Assembly (NCBI GenBank): GCA_014529385.2
Contig: CM043955.1
Location: 150,305,640-150,369,639, forward strand
Reading direction: 5' to 3'
DNA: 64,000 nucleotides
Origin: Adiantum capillus-veneris
Lineage: Eukaryota; Streptophyta; Polypodiopsida; Polypodiales; Pteridaceae
Every line of letters begins with the position of its first letter. Within the stretch, counting starts at the first letter, position 1. This document shows positions 49,930 through 61,470 of this stretch, in pieces. The notes under the pieces were generated by a model, which was not told the origin of the DNA, searched no databases, and was given only the letters and a program-made list of their open reading frames with translations. Made by a program: the position numbers and the translations under genes.

Positions 49930-51663
49930 CATTACCTTCTTTAAACATGCACTTCTACTCCTTGTGTCTTCATAGTATTGCCTTCATCTTGTGGACGAAT
50001 AGGCTCTCCAAGTGTTTTCTTCTTTCTCTTGATGATGTCGATAATTTCTTTATGCAATTCATGCTTGGCTATACCAAGCACCTCCCCCAAAGTAAACGCA
50101 ACCTTGCTATGCAAAATCCTTTCCTCTAGAACTTTCTTCAAGTCTGTAGCAAGATCAATGTCAGATTGTAGTTTGTAACCTGGTCCTTTTGGCTTACCTT
50201 TTGTTGGCTCCTTTTTCTTCCCTGTTGTAGATTCCTCCATGGTCACTTCTGGTGAAGGTGCCTCTTGTGTTGTTGGTGCTCGCAAAGGTGCTGCATCATT
50301 CCTCCCTCCACTTCTTGTAGCTCTTTTTGAAGGACCTTCATTACCATTTTCACGCCTACGCTTTTCTTCTACAGTGGCTTCATGGATTTGGCAGTTTGTA
50401 ATGTAGACATGGACAGACATTTTGAATCCATTGGATCACTCCACCCTGTTTCTAGATGTATGCAATCACCTGCTTCATGTAGAATCTCTTTTGTAAGATT
50501 TTCCTTTTTAGCTAATTGCATGACATTTGGTCAAAGTCGACCATAATGGTCACTCACCTCTTCATCACTAAGATGCTCAATTTTTACTTCATAAGTAGTT
50601 GCCTCAACTGAAGAGGTGGCATGGTTAGTTGCCATATCTTCAACTAAGGTTTGCATTCCCCCATTCCCAAAGTTAGTTCTCAAGGGTAGACCCGTCTCTC
50701 TTAAGTGGATTTTACCATCCTTAAAAAAGACAGCATCTTTTGTCAAAGCATCACTAAAACTATCACAATCCCTTCTTACATGATCTATACTATCACACCA
50801 AATACATCTATTAACAAAACCTTCTTTGGGCTCTTGTCTTTGCCAAGGAAGTGGCCGTGATGGTTTGCCTTTTTATTCAAGCTTTGCAAGCTTCACCTTC
50901 AAGTCACACATTCCCTTCATGAGCTCATCTAGCATAGATATTTAAACTTAAAAGCTTCAAAAGTAGGCCCTACCATTTTATCAGAAGTTGAGGTGGGAGG
51001 ACTTGTAGTATTTACTACCATATTGTCCCTTCTTCTTTGTCGTTTGGCAAGCAGTGTGACAACACCTTCAACCTCATTCTAGTGGGTCTTTAGTCCTTGC
51101 TCAACATCTTATCTTCAAGAAGAAGCTCCAAATTTTCTTGAAACTCTTTACCTACAACTTGTGAGTTGTACATAACATCGCTCAAATTCCTTAAGTAGTT
51201 CTCTGCATCTAGTGTGGCCTTTTCTATCCTTGTGAGTTGTACATAACATCGCTCAAATTCCTTAAGTAGCTCTATTATTGATAGTCCTTGCTTTGGCTTG
51301 ACTACCCATTCTAAGAATGTCTTTTTGGCCCCTCTCTCAGAGTCCTCCATGAAATATTCCTCCTTTTATGTTACTTTGAGTTCTTCCCCTAACATGTTCC
51401 CTAATTTCTTGAGCAACAACTAGCTCAAAGCTTTGAATCATCTCACCTTCTAACAAGCGATGCAGCTCTATCTCCTTCACATACTCGCGCAAGTACTTGG
51501 TTACATCTTTGCCATTGAACCGATCCATTCTGTTGACGACCGCTTGTATGGCTTTGGTTGGTAGCATGTTGTTGTTGTTGTTGTTGCATGAACATTGTAA
51601 ACGCTCAAAACATTTGCATTGTTGCTGGGTCAAAACGCATACCATGTTGCTCCACATGATCAC
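49930..51663 (-). pseudogene. Ty3 gag remnant
   Basis: From the 5' end: MLPTKAIQAVVNRMDRFNGK and LREYVKEIELHRLL (51337-51600), a second piece EDSERGAKKTFLEWVVKP (51090-51350), then a knuckle-like cysteine region, and a Lys/Glu-rich segment at 49941-50420 (ATRSGGRNDAAPLRAPTTQ). A 60 bp direct duplication at about 51160-51270 (AACTTGTGAGTTGTACATAA) lies inside. Frame breaks separate the pieces. Confidence 0.72.
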
Positions 51664-51696
51664 CCATGGTTACCCATAAACTCTCACCCTGGTAGT

Positions 51697-51714
51697 TTCG
51701 TGTCGGGTTCACCA
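51697..51714 (-). promoter_or_regulatory. Primer-binding site, tRNA not assigned
   Basis: TGGTGAACCCGACACGAA on the minus strand, a few bases from the LTR edge. It begins TGG like other PBSs but is not the initiator-Met sequence. Confidence 0.7.
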
Positions 51715-51720
51715 AAAATA

Positions 51721-53525
51721 TATCGAGAAGTTTGTGGTCTTGCCAAGAAAGCACCGGGCTTTTGACTGTGAGAGTTTGTGAGAGAACTCCAAAAGCTATA
51801 TGAAGGAGTTATACCATAGATGCCATGAAGTTTAGGGTTTTGAAGAAAGTGCAATGAAAGAAGTCCCACTCTTTCTCTCTTGCACTCACACACACAAAGA
51901 ACACAAAGGAGAATATCAAAACAACACAAAGATGAAAACAATCAAGGCTATGGTCGTATCGTATGATGGATAATATGAAAGGGTTAATAGATGAGTTAAT
52001 GGCGCTCAATCTTTGCCAACCAAACAGGCTACGAATTGTTCTTTGGAATTGTAATTTTGTGCTTACCATAATATATATATTTTGTCTAGTGATTGGGATT
52101 AATTGTGTGTACAAATCCTCTTGGTTCATAGCAAGATAACTATACTTATGTAAAAAAAAAAGTTATAGTCTTTAAGGGGTAGTATGATGGGATCCGGTGA
52201 AAGAAGTATTTCATTGAGCCTTTTTGGGCCAAAGAGAAACACTATACGTTGTTGAAAGTGTATTTTATGGTTAATCCATACGTTAATTGCAAAATCGATC
52301 GCACAAAATGGAAGCGATAGAAGTTCACATCATGTGGATTATTCATCTAGGATAACTCTAGTATGTGCAAAATATAGATATGAGAGAAGCGAAGAGAAGA
52401 GAAGTTTTCCTCCCAAGCCCTATTCTTGCCCGTAGGTAAGAAAGATACTTCAGGGAGAGATGTACCTGTAGCAAGGAGAACCTAGAATTTCTAGAGAAAA
52501 TGACTTTCTAAGAGTGAGAGAAATAGATATGGGTAGGGAGATGAAATTAGAGATATATGGTGGATCAGAGTTGAAAAAGAAAAAAAAACAAGAAACCAAC
52601 AAAATATCAAAGTAAAACACATCTTACTTGACAAACTCTTCGGGAGTTATTCACCATTATGATGGAGAGAGAAGAAGAGGAAAGACTTCAACTTTGATTG
52701 ATGCACCAATTTCAAAACCTTCTTTGATTAGAGTTGATCTTCCAAGGATAGCTTACAAGATTGGCTAGTCTTTTGAAATGAGCTATCCCTACATGATGTG
52801 GACAGATTGGGGTCCACCATTTTGATCATATCTCCTCGACTGTGGCTCCAAATAAAAATATAAAAATAGAGACAGAAAATTCAGCTCATAATCTACGACC
52901 CTCATTTTATATACTTTTTTCAATTCGGATTGGAACCTTGTGTTAAAAAATAATCAAAATAGGGTACATTTTTGGCAGCAAAAGTCTTCTTGTGGTTCCC
53001 TTAGCCTAGACTTTCATTTGATTCCAATGGACACCTCATGCTATATGAAAGCATGGCATTTCTCCTTGACAGGTTTTTGTAATCATCCTTTGTAATAATG
53101 TATTAAAATAGGTGTATCTTTGAAAATCAAGCAAGGTAGTGTCCCACTAGGATTTGATTCCTTTATAGTAACCATTAAAAAGAAATATAAGAAAAACATA
53201 TAGAATATATATATATATTGAAAGTTACCCTAGAAATAGGATCTAAGTAGGGTGTGAGATGATAATGAGATAGTAGAAAGAAAGAACCAATGCTTTTTGC
53301 CTCAAGTTAAAGAGGTGGAGCTATTGACGTTTTTTCCCATAGTACTTTTTAATGGTAAGGTAAGAATATGTTATCCTTGAGATAAATAATAGGATGAGAT
53401 AGAAAGCTTATTATTATACTTAGATATGCATATGTACATTATGAAAAATATACTTAAGTATCTAAAAAGTTGTACGATAGATCTTGTAGCATTCGTTCCC
53501 ACTATGTACGTGTCATAGCACGACA
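51721..53525 (-). repeat. 5' LTR with length differences
   Basis: 1,805 bp. Relative to the 3' LTR it has about 770 extra bp (about 51880-52655) and lacks about 175 bp (equivalent of 46056-46230). I see no inverted ends on the extra segment. The outer ends match base for base (CACGACA). Confidence 0.87.
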
Positions 53526-53944
53526 GCGCGAGGGGCCACCTTGTTGGGGGGGTGGGGGCACCAATACACAAGCTCTGTCCCAACCAACATTGTACCTGAT
53601 CGTCTACCATCTCCTGCTCGCGATCTAAGGCTGCGAATTCCTAAACCTGAGAATGTCTGCAACACTCTGCCTCATACTCTCCAACCCCGACCTTAGCATG
53701 GCTGCGACTCTTTGCCTCCTACCCTCTAGGCCTAGACTATCTGGCCTCGAAGTAATTCACACACTAGCCTCGAAGTGAGCCTTGAGCTCTAAGAACAGTT
53801 CCGAGTCCCACCATAGGAAGCTACAAGCACACAAGCATGGCCAGTTGGGCTTCATCCGCAACAAACTCACCTTCTTTGGGGTCGTGGAAACACCCCCGAA
53901 GATAGACATCACTGCTCGCCTCCAAAATGAAGTTTGGCTGAGAT
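53526..53944. other. Short flank, nothing recognised
   Basis: GC-richer than its surroundings; no repeat match seen. Confidence 0.5.
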
Positions 53945-55005
53945 TATCATGCTTAGTTGCTTCTCCACATGAAAGGTCAATACATAAGGTGCGATGGTCG
54001 GATTCCGGGGACCAACCAAACATAAAACTCTCTATGCTTCGGAGAGTAGCATATAGTCAATCACACTGTCCCCATTGTGTCTCCTACATGTAAATCCATT
54101 GGTTCCACTCCACAAAGATACACCATTGGCAATGAGCATACCCATGCTATTACACATGTGCAAAAGTAACTTTTCATAGTGATCTGGCTCTTTCTCATCC
54201 ATTGAAGAACGATCATCGAAGTGAACTTCCTCTAACTCCCTTGAAATGTATGGCATATCAAATTGTTGAGTATCATGTTGCAATGTTTTTGTGCGAGTAT
54301 TCATATCCCCAAATACAATAACATCACCTTCACCTTTGAAATAAGCAATGTTCTTTTCTAAATAAAAAAATGGCTGATCTCTATCCATGCAAGCATAAAA
54401 GGGGGAATCATGATGAGGAATGTAGCAACCGGCTACAAAAATGGGCGCTCTTTTTGGTGTCATAATTTTCAGCTATACATAACGTTTGTACTTGTCATCT
54501 TTCACAATTGATACAAAATCTTCCAATCCTTTCTTAACCATACATGCTACCCCTCCTTTTCCTCTTTGTTGCTTAAGATTCTTTGACCATATCAATGAAT
54601 GTACATTGTAATTCTCCAAGCCATTAATCCTTTGTGTATCATGCTCCCAAGTTTCAATAAGAAGGACAACATCGGCTTTGCTAGTTAGCTCATCAATTCC
54701 AACCCCCGCATTCCATGGGTATCCATTACAATTTCAAAAGCATATTTTCAATTGTAACGTGGTCTCATAGGTCACACACCCTATTTGCTCGAGGGACTTG
54801 CCTCCTCCTTGGGCACATTTTTTTCATGAGAGATCTCCTTATTTTTCTTATTCTTTTCTTCATATGCCTTGCGACGCATATTTTGTTGCTTAATAGTGGG
54901 ATCTTCACATACAAAACATTTTGTATCCCTCAAATAGATCCAACTATTATCAAGGATAATATTTCGCTTGGTCTCATCCGGCATGGTGCATACAATTGGC
55001 CGTTG
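53945..55005 (-). pseudogene. LINE fragment: ORF1 end and endonuclease
   Basis: A second, older copy of the LINE family at 24553-29147. The ORF1 C-terminus (RPIVCTMPDETKRNIILDNS, at 54781-55005) is followed by ORF2 endonuclease: FVAGCYIPHHDSPFYACMD, VIVFGDMNTRT, VIDYMLLSEA and ESDHRTLCIDL, with frame breaks around 54470 and 54030. It lacks RT and the 3' end, so it is not a normal 5' truncation. Confidence 0.87.
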
Positions 55006-57900
55006 GAAAGGGGGAAGTGGGAAAACCACCAACACACAATGCAAATGCCTCTCTATAGCCCAGTGATCTCACAACACCCCTATCCCCTAGTAAACACACA
55101 CCTAGACTCCCTGCCTGCAAGCAATTACTGTCCAAGCCCAATCCCGACCAACCTCAACTGGATAGACCCGGTTGCAAAGCATGCTATGATAACCTCCATA
55201 TAACACTGTAGAGCACCATGTAACAAATAGGCAATCCAATAACAATCGATACTAAAAAAACCGTACCCAATCTTTGACATACACCTGTTTGCCCTCAAGC
55301 TTGCAGACTTGTACACACTGACATCCGTATAGAAAGCATTTATACAACCATCACCCTTGGAGATATACATGTACGAGACCATATTAGACGAGACAATGAG
55401 AGAGAAAAATTGAACAGTTCAAGGATAGAAGACATCACAATCAGGTAGAAAACACTCTAAAAAGGGCTTATAATGATGAGTCTCCCATGGCGACCGCCTT
55501 CCTTGAGGCACCCCTCTCCTTGAACACGCGGCCCTGCAGTCCGTCCTTCTCCTCAGCGCTGCGGCCCTCTTGTCTCCTTTTCCACTACACCATCCCATGT
55601 GTTTGTAGCAGGCCCTCAAGTAGCCCTCCTGTGCCTCCTACTCTCCCATATGGCAGCCCTTGGCGGGTCCCCTTCTGCAATCGATACCCCCACCACCTTA
55701 TGTTCTCTCTCTTGATGGTGCCATCTGCCTCAGTAGCACATGGCAGCCCCTTCACTGGCCCTTTGTAGCACTGCCTTGCAGCCCGATGCTCAGGCCCGCC
55801 TCCATTGGCCCTCTGTATATAGGCTCTCGCCACCTCCACACTAGCCTCGCCTTCCCCTGTCCACAGCCCTGTCGGCTTCTCACCTTCCCAGACCACTGGC
55901 GGCTCCTTCTCCTGCCCCTCTGCAGCCCTGGACAATAGCGACCTCACTATTGGTCGCTCCCTCTATAAACTGGCTTCCCCTTTGCAAACTGGCCGAATTC
56001 TCCATGCACTCCCTCTTGCTTTTGCATGGCCACCACACCAAACACATAGCAGTTACCTCTCTGCATTGATGAGCAGTCCGGCCACCTTCATGCATCGTTT
56101 TTTTTGTTTTCCTTCCAGCTAAAGCTTTAAAAAGGCTTTGGGGTTATCCCCCTTTCACACGGTCAACAAGATTTTGATTGCGATATCAAAAAAACGCTAA
56201 CTCATCTCCCCTTCTCACCTTTGCAATATCCACCTCAGCTCTTAAGAAGCCCGAGCAAATATGAAGAGACCACACCAAGGCTGCTCCCTGATTTGACAAC
56301 TCCTAAACAAGAACCGCCTCTCATGTTGAGGGCTCATGGCACAAACCCAACATTGACCCTTGATAATCATTGGTCCAGAGTATGCTTCTCTGCAAGATCC
56401 ATCGCCATTGGTCGGCCGATGAAAAGAATCCTGGATATCGGTAGCCCTTGGGTAAAAGAATCCCGTTGAGAGCCCTATGACCGTCATGAAACTTGAGCTG
56501 CACTCACTTGCAATAGCCCTCAATGGACATGTTGTAGCATACATACCCTGGCAAGTAGAGTCTCCTGCAGACATCTCACTCCGAATCCCATAGCATAAAC
56601 TTCATGGCACCTGCATCCAGCACCCCTTGCCTCGTTCCCAACCTTGTGATATAAGCATATGCTACTGCCACCTGTGATAGCAAAAAAACACTTGCAGTTT
56701 TGACTAGCAAGTGCTCCAACTCGGTGTACCTGGCTCATGGCTCCAACAAATATCTGCTCAAGGTCCTTGCCATTTGCCTGTAAACTGCCATGCCTCGACT
56801 TCCTGCACTTCCATAGATCGACACAGTTTGGCTGTACCATCATTGCCCACCCCCTCGTTGAGCATTCATGCTCAACCGTAGTATTATTTAGGTAAAAGAA
56901 GTATGTATAGAGAGAATGATATAAAAGAGAGCTATAGACTGCATAAGAAAAATGATAGTGGCTATATAGATAGGATATAGATAGAAAAAAAAGCATTTGC
57001 TATTGCATCACCCTCCAGGGTCAAATGGAAAGCTCGAAGCTTCCCCAATCATAGTGTAGGCTCCACCTGGATCAAAAACAAAACGATGGCCGTGGCCATC
57101 CACCTGTAAAGCATGCACATTCCAGTCTTCCTTTGCACTTGTAGGCCAATAGTCATACCACCCTTCCAGTTTTTCATAGCTTGGAGCTTTGTCACCCTAC
57201 ATCCATAAGTCTTGCTGCCAACCATAAGCATGCTTTTGCTCACTTGAAGCACCTGTACCATACACCGCTATCATGCCATCTGCTATAGAACCCTCCATAG
57301 TAGAGTCCACTTCAAAAAAACCTCACAACTGATACAAAGATACATGTAAAGCAACCTTCAACACCACATGTATCAATAGCATCACATAAAATAGCAAGAC
57401 CCTGCCATTTGCCTCCACCTGCTGCATAGCCAAGCAAACCTGATCCCTTTGCAAACTTGTATACAAACCCTCTGTAAATGGCACCAAAATCATATTTTTA
57501 TCCTCAAGAGCATGACCTGCTAGAACGACAACTTGTTCTTCAAACACGTGATCACCTGCAAGGTTGATATCACCTTCCTCGTTGCATGGAGCCTCGCTCT
57601 CATAGGCTGCACCTGTATCAGCTTCCATAGAGTCATCTGCCGGAGCTAACTCTCCACGGCTACCCACAAACTCTGAAACTTCAAAGCACACCTCGACATG
57701 CTCACCAAGGCAAGGTTGCCCCACCCCCTACATAGACAAATCACCTTGACATACCTTTGCTTCTGCTTCTAGCTCCTGCAAACCATGCTCAAAAACCTGC
57801 TCTTCAATTAGGTATGATACACCATTAGGAAAAAAATGGACTCTCCATGGGCCTTGTAAGAATCCCTAATTTAAAGGAAGCCTGCCAAGATTAAGGGGGA
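55006..57900. other. GC-richer region without recognised genes
   Basis: Open frames up to 162 codons exist (minus 55585-55947, acidic minus 57323-57724), but codon flow, many stops nearby and lack of motifs give no support for real genes. The start (55047-55090) loosely resembles the leader at 35430-35480 of the gag-only element, so part may be remnants of that family. Confidence 0.45.
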
Positions 57901-57954
57901 CAAAGTCTTTGAATGGGGCTATTTTGGTAGGGTCTCCTCCACCTTTGACCCCTA

Positions 57955-58050
57955 AAAAGGTAGGGGGAAGGGGGGGGGGAGGGTAACCATTTAAAAAGTA
58001 GGGAAGGGGGGGGGAAACCATTTGAAAAGTAGGGGGGTAGGGGGTCTTCT
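57955..58050 (+). repeat. G-run cluster with short tandem copies
   Basis: Runs of 5-10 G separated by short spacers, in two imperfect copies of an ACCATTT.AAAAGTAGGG unit. It fits G-quadruplex rules. It lies about 400 bp upstream of the transposase-like gene. Confidence 0.85.
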
Positions 58051-58376
58051 CTCTCTACCTTTTTGGCCAACTTGTAAGTGGCCTCTTAACTCTCCCATGC
58101 CACCTAAGCAAATCCGTGGGTCAAAGAGGTAAAAAAAATGACTTTTTTCAAAAACTTTCAAAAAAACTCTATTCCCCCCTAAAAAGTACCCCCAACATAT
58201 ACACATAATAAAAAAAAGATTTTTAAGTTAAATTACTCAAAATTCAACATTTTTTGACTCCCTCCAAACTTTTAGAAAATTCCCCCCAAAATTCAAAACT
58301 CTCTCTCCTAATCTAAGCTCCTCTCCTACACCCATCCCCCTTGCACCTGCACCTGCTGCTGCACCTACGCACCCAT

Positions 58377-58464
58377 CTCTCCATCCTTCAAGCTCCATCT
58401 CTCCATCCTACAAGCTCTATCTCTCCATCCTTCAATCTCCATCTCTCCATCCTACAATGCCTCT
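58377..58464 (+). repeat. Four 22 bp tandem repeats ending in a start codon
   Basis: Four units beginning YATCTCTCCATCCTWCAA, period 22. In the last unit AAGCTC is replaced by AATGCC, which supplies the ATG at 58457 of the transposase-like gene. Confidence 0.93.
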
Positions 58465-61248
58465 TGACGACGTGACCAATGTCCCAACAAGCTCTTCACG
58501 CGGTAGGTCTCCAGGGCTCTTCCCACGCCTACCTCAAGAGTATGTTCCGACAAAGAAAACATGCTTGCGTACATTACCTTCAGCCAACGAACGCCACGCT
58601 CAAGGGGAGAAGAATGTGGATCTCTGGACAGACGGATGCTTGTATCCAAAGGATCCTTCTCTCAATGTTCATCCGTCTTTTACAAACATTCCATCACTGT
58701 TGCAATACGTTGGAAATGGAGAGTAAGGTTTGTTGGGCTACTGCAAGAGACTCAACAAACACGAGATTGCGCGGTCCGAGATCTACTTGTGTCATTGGCA
58801 GTTGCTCAATGGGAGTTTCCACAATCTTCAAGCTCAGATGCAAACAGCTACTAGTGTGCTTGAGGAGGCAAAGAGCACCATCACAACCAAGGAAAATGTA
58901 ATTAAAAAGCTTGAGGATACTCTTTCACACATGAAGAGTACTGCCATGGGAGGTAGGGTGAGGAAACGAGAGTTGTCCGAAATTCAGACTCTTGCACCAC
59001 GTGGAGGTGCAAGAAAATGAAGGGTGACAGCTATGAGGTAACATGTTCTATCCCTCATGTTGTTTAAGTTTAATACGGCTCATCATTGTTGTTTTGGGCA
59101 ATAGGAACTTCGTCCAAGAAACGTGCGGCGGCGAGAATGCGTCAGCTAGGGCTACTTTACTTCGTTCTTGTTTCAACAAAGAGGATTTTATTGGGATGCT
59201 TGATGCTCCAGAGGAAAAACACTTGAAAGACGCAATCACTAAGAGAGTTCTTAGATATTTTTCTAATATTGTCATTGATCTAGATGTTTAGGATATTTGT
59301 GATGCTGTTGGGATTAGTACCAAGGGCTATCAAGCAATACATCAAGTGTTAAAAGATGCATTAAGAAGTCGAGGAGTCACGGAAAACCTATTCCCACTTC
59401 TTCACAGAGTGCAGATTGCCAAGAAGGTGTCAAATGAAGATGTTGTTCACCAATTAGGGGACTACTTGTATATTGAAGACACGATGCCTCTTCAGCCGCT
59501 CCGTAGCAAATCACAAGGAAGGAAGGGCCGCGGGAAGGGAAGCGGTGCTGTTTCTAACAGTGTGTTGCGGACCGAAGGGTTTGTTTACACCAAATTCAAT
59601 AATATCTTTGTGGACTTGATACGATTGCAGCAGTCCATGGCTGTTTTCTACAATTTGAGTGATGTAGGTTAGTTTAGAGTTGCCTACATGCTCTATGATG
59701 TGTCATAACATGCATAATGAGGCTTTATGTTGTTGGCAGTTCTTGAAGGCAAGCTTGTGTTCATGCTGAAGTTGGATGAGTGTGTAATTGTTAAAGGGAG
59801 AAAGTTGGAGAGAATGAGCATCACGCTTATGAATGAAGCCCTAGCTTATGCCAAGCAATCTTGCAGTTCGAGTGAAGCAACAAATCCCTCTTTTAGTGTG
59901 CAATCAGAGAAGGATATATGGTGGCTTGGTGCAATTGAAGTTCCGAAAGAGACACATGAAGTCCTTGCATGGATTTTCAGTAGAATCCCATGGGTCACAG
60001 AGGTCATTAAAGCTCAAATAAACGGTGAGAAGCTCATGGTTTCAGGACGTGGGGAGTTTGATGTTGAATGGCATTTAGGTGGTGATCTAAAGACCATAAA
60101 GTGCATGCTTGGATGCAAACAAGGTGCAAATTCTTTACTTCCTTGTCCATTCTGTACGAAAGGGCACAAGACAAGTCGAGCAACTCAAGTGGAAGGTCAG
60201 GACGATGATAATGATGACCATATAAATAGGGAGTGGCAAAGTTCGGTTCTTTCATGTGATATGCTGCAAGTGCCCAATAGGGAAAGCAAAGATCCTGGGT
60301 GGAACCCATAATTCCCTTCTCCCTCAACAATGTTCACTTTTGCACATTGCATGCGTTTATGTGAATATTTGATAGGATCTTAAAGCATCACATTGATTAT
60401 GCTTTCACAATGAAGCCCCTTCAACGCTCAAAAGACTCCTTGCAGGGGGTGGAGACGCTCCTTAATGAGATTGGATGTCACCGATCAAGGGTGAACATTG
60501 TAGCAGAGACTTGTAGGGAGAAGACATATGAGGTGGCACATAAGGTTTCCATGAATGGAGCCAAAGCACGTCGATTTTTCAAGAAGATGTCAAAGTCTCC
60601 AATGCAGGTATCCAAGGCAAGTGTCGATCTAGCAAGTGAGAAGCGGTGGGAGTTGTGGAAAGATTTGTGTTCATGCACGACGGACAAAGATCCCAATGTG
60701 GAGGTTGCTAACCAACGCAAGCTAGTATGGTCATCCTTTCAAAAGGTTGTGCAATTGATGAATCTTTCAAGCACGACCGTTGAGCAGCGAGAGGAGTTCA
60801 AGAAGGTGCTTTATGAATTTACAAAGGCCGTTAAGGACGGATGGTCTGAAAGCAAGATTACACACTACATGGTTTGTTTTAACGGACTTAATACATATGC
60901 AATGTTTGAAAATGTAACTTTTCTATTCGCTTATCTCCTTTTTGGTTGTTTTAGCACATTCTCTATGCGCATGGTGCATACTTCATGGACCGCTATGGTT
61001 CGCTTGATATATGGAGTACACAAGGCATGGAGAAGTCCCACTATCGAGCAAAAGGAGTCTACTTCAAGAATACTCGGCATGGTGGTGGTAGTTCACACTC
61101 CAACTACCTCCAAGAGATGTTTAATTGGTTTTTTAGGCACACCTTTGGGAGAACTCGTACTATTGAGAAAGCAAGAGAATCGATGTTAGCAAAGCAGTTA
61201 CGCAACGCTTCCCGTACTGCAGCATCCGAGAAGTGGAAACGCTCGTGA
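58457..61248 (+). pseudogene. Five-exon DDE-transposase-like gene, family unnamed
   Basis: Exons 58457-59037, 59105-59667, 59740-60298, 60376-60871 and 60955-61248 join in frame across GT-AG introns of 67, 72, 77 and 83 nt. Exon 1 ends in a coiled coil (QAQMQTATSVLEEAKSTITT). Exon 3 has LKLDECVIVKG, WHLGGDLKT and a Cys pair CPFCTKGHK. Exon 5 has HILYAHGAYFMDRYGSL and TQGMEKSHYRAKG. The order D...GGD.K...CxxC...QG.EK is that of uncharacterised eukaryotic RNase-H-fold proteins I recall from invertebrates and algae; candidate acids are in LDE, GGD and EKS. In-frame stops at 58724 (TAA), 59018 (TGA) and 59289 (TAG) lie in exons 1-2; exons 3-5 are open. The first stop could be inside an unrecognised intron (AGAGTAAGG resembles a donor). 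Confidence 0.75.
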
Positions 61249-61418
61249 GCGTCCCTCGGCCACGAAGCTTGGCGTGCAACTAAATATCGAAAAGGCAGCG
61301 TTTGGGCGTCGCGTCAGCCGTCCGCATGATCCAGGTTTAGTTGTTCAATTCAATTGCTTTATTTGAGTTTCACTCAATTGGCCGCATAGTGTGAAAGGGC
61401 CCAAATCTCAAAAAAACC

Positions 61419-61428
61419 TATTTAAAGG
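61419..61428 (+). promoter_or_regulatory. TATA-like box before the H3-derived gene
   Basis: TATTTAAAGG, 43 bases upstream of the ATG at 61471, which itself has A at -3 and G at +4. Position leaves only a short leader. Confidence 0.5.
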
Positions 61429-61470
61429 TTGAAGGGGCTCATTTTTTCATCTTCCCTACTAGTTGCAACC

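Larger units (their letters stand above)
45776..53525 (-). mobile_element. Ty3-type LTR retrotransposon lacking reverse transcriptase
   Basis: A 7.75 kb element with LTRs at 45776-46983 and 51721-53525, a polypurine tract, a PBS, gag, protease, an RNase H piece and a long integrase, but no RT domain between protease and RNase H. GCGC flanks both ends (45772-45775 and 53526-53529), a possible 4 bp target duplication. Integrase wording is that of a Ty3 lineage I associate with seed-free plants, from memory only. Confidence 0.87.

Noticed and set aside
55419-56095. Overlapping ORFs on both strands as host genes
   Set aside because: No domain, no consistent splice structure, and both strands are open because the region is GC-rich.
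58377-58464. CRISPR-like array
   Set aside because: Units are directly adjacent with no spacers, in a eukaryotic genome.
58479-58901. 140-codon ORF in another frame over exon 1 of the transposase-like gene
   Set aside because: It does not join any downstream exon in frame and lacks motifs; the frame from 58457 carries the coiled coil and the correct splice phase.
61429-61470. Upstream start extending the H3-derived protein by 14 residues
   Set aside because: The codon at 61429 is TTG, not ATG; the ATG at 61471 has a strong context and gives the exact H3 start.
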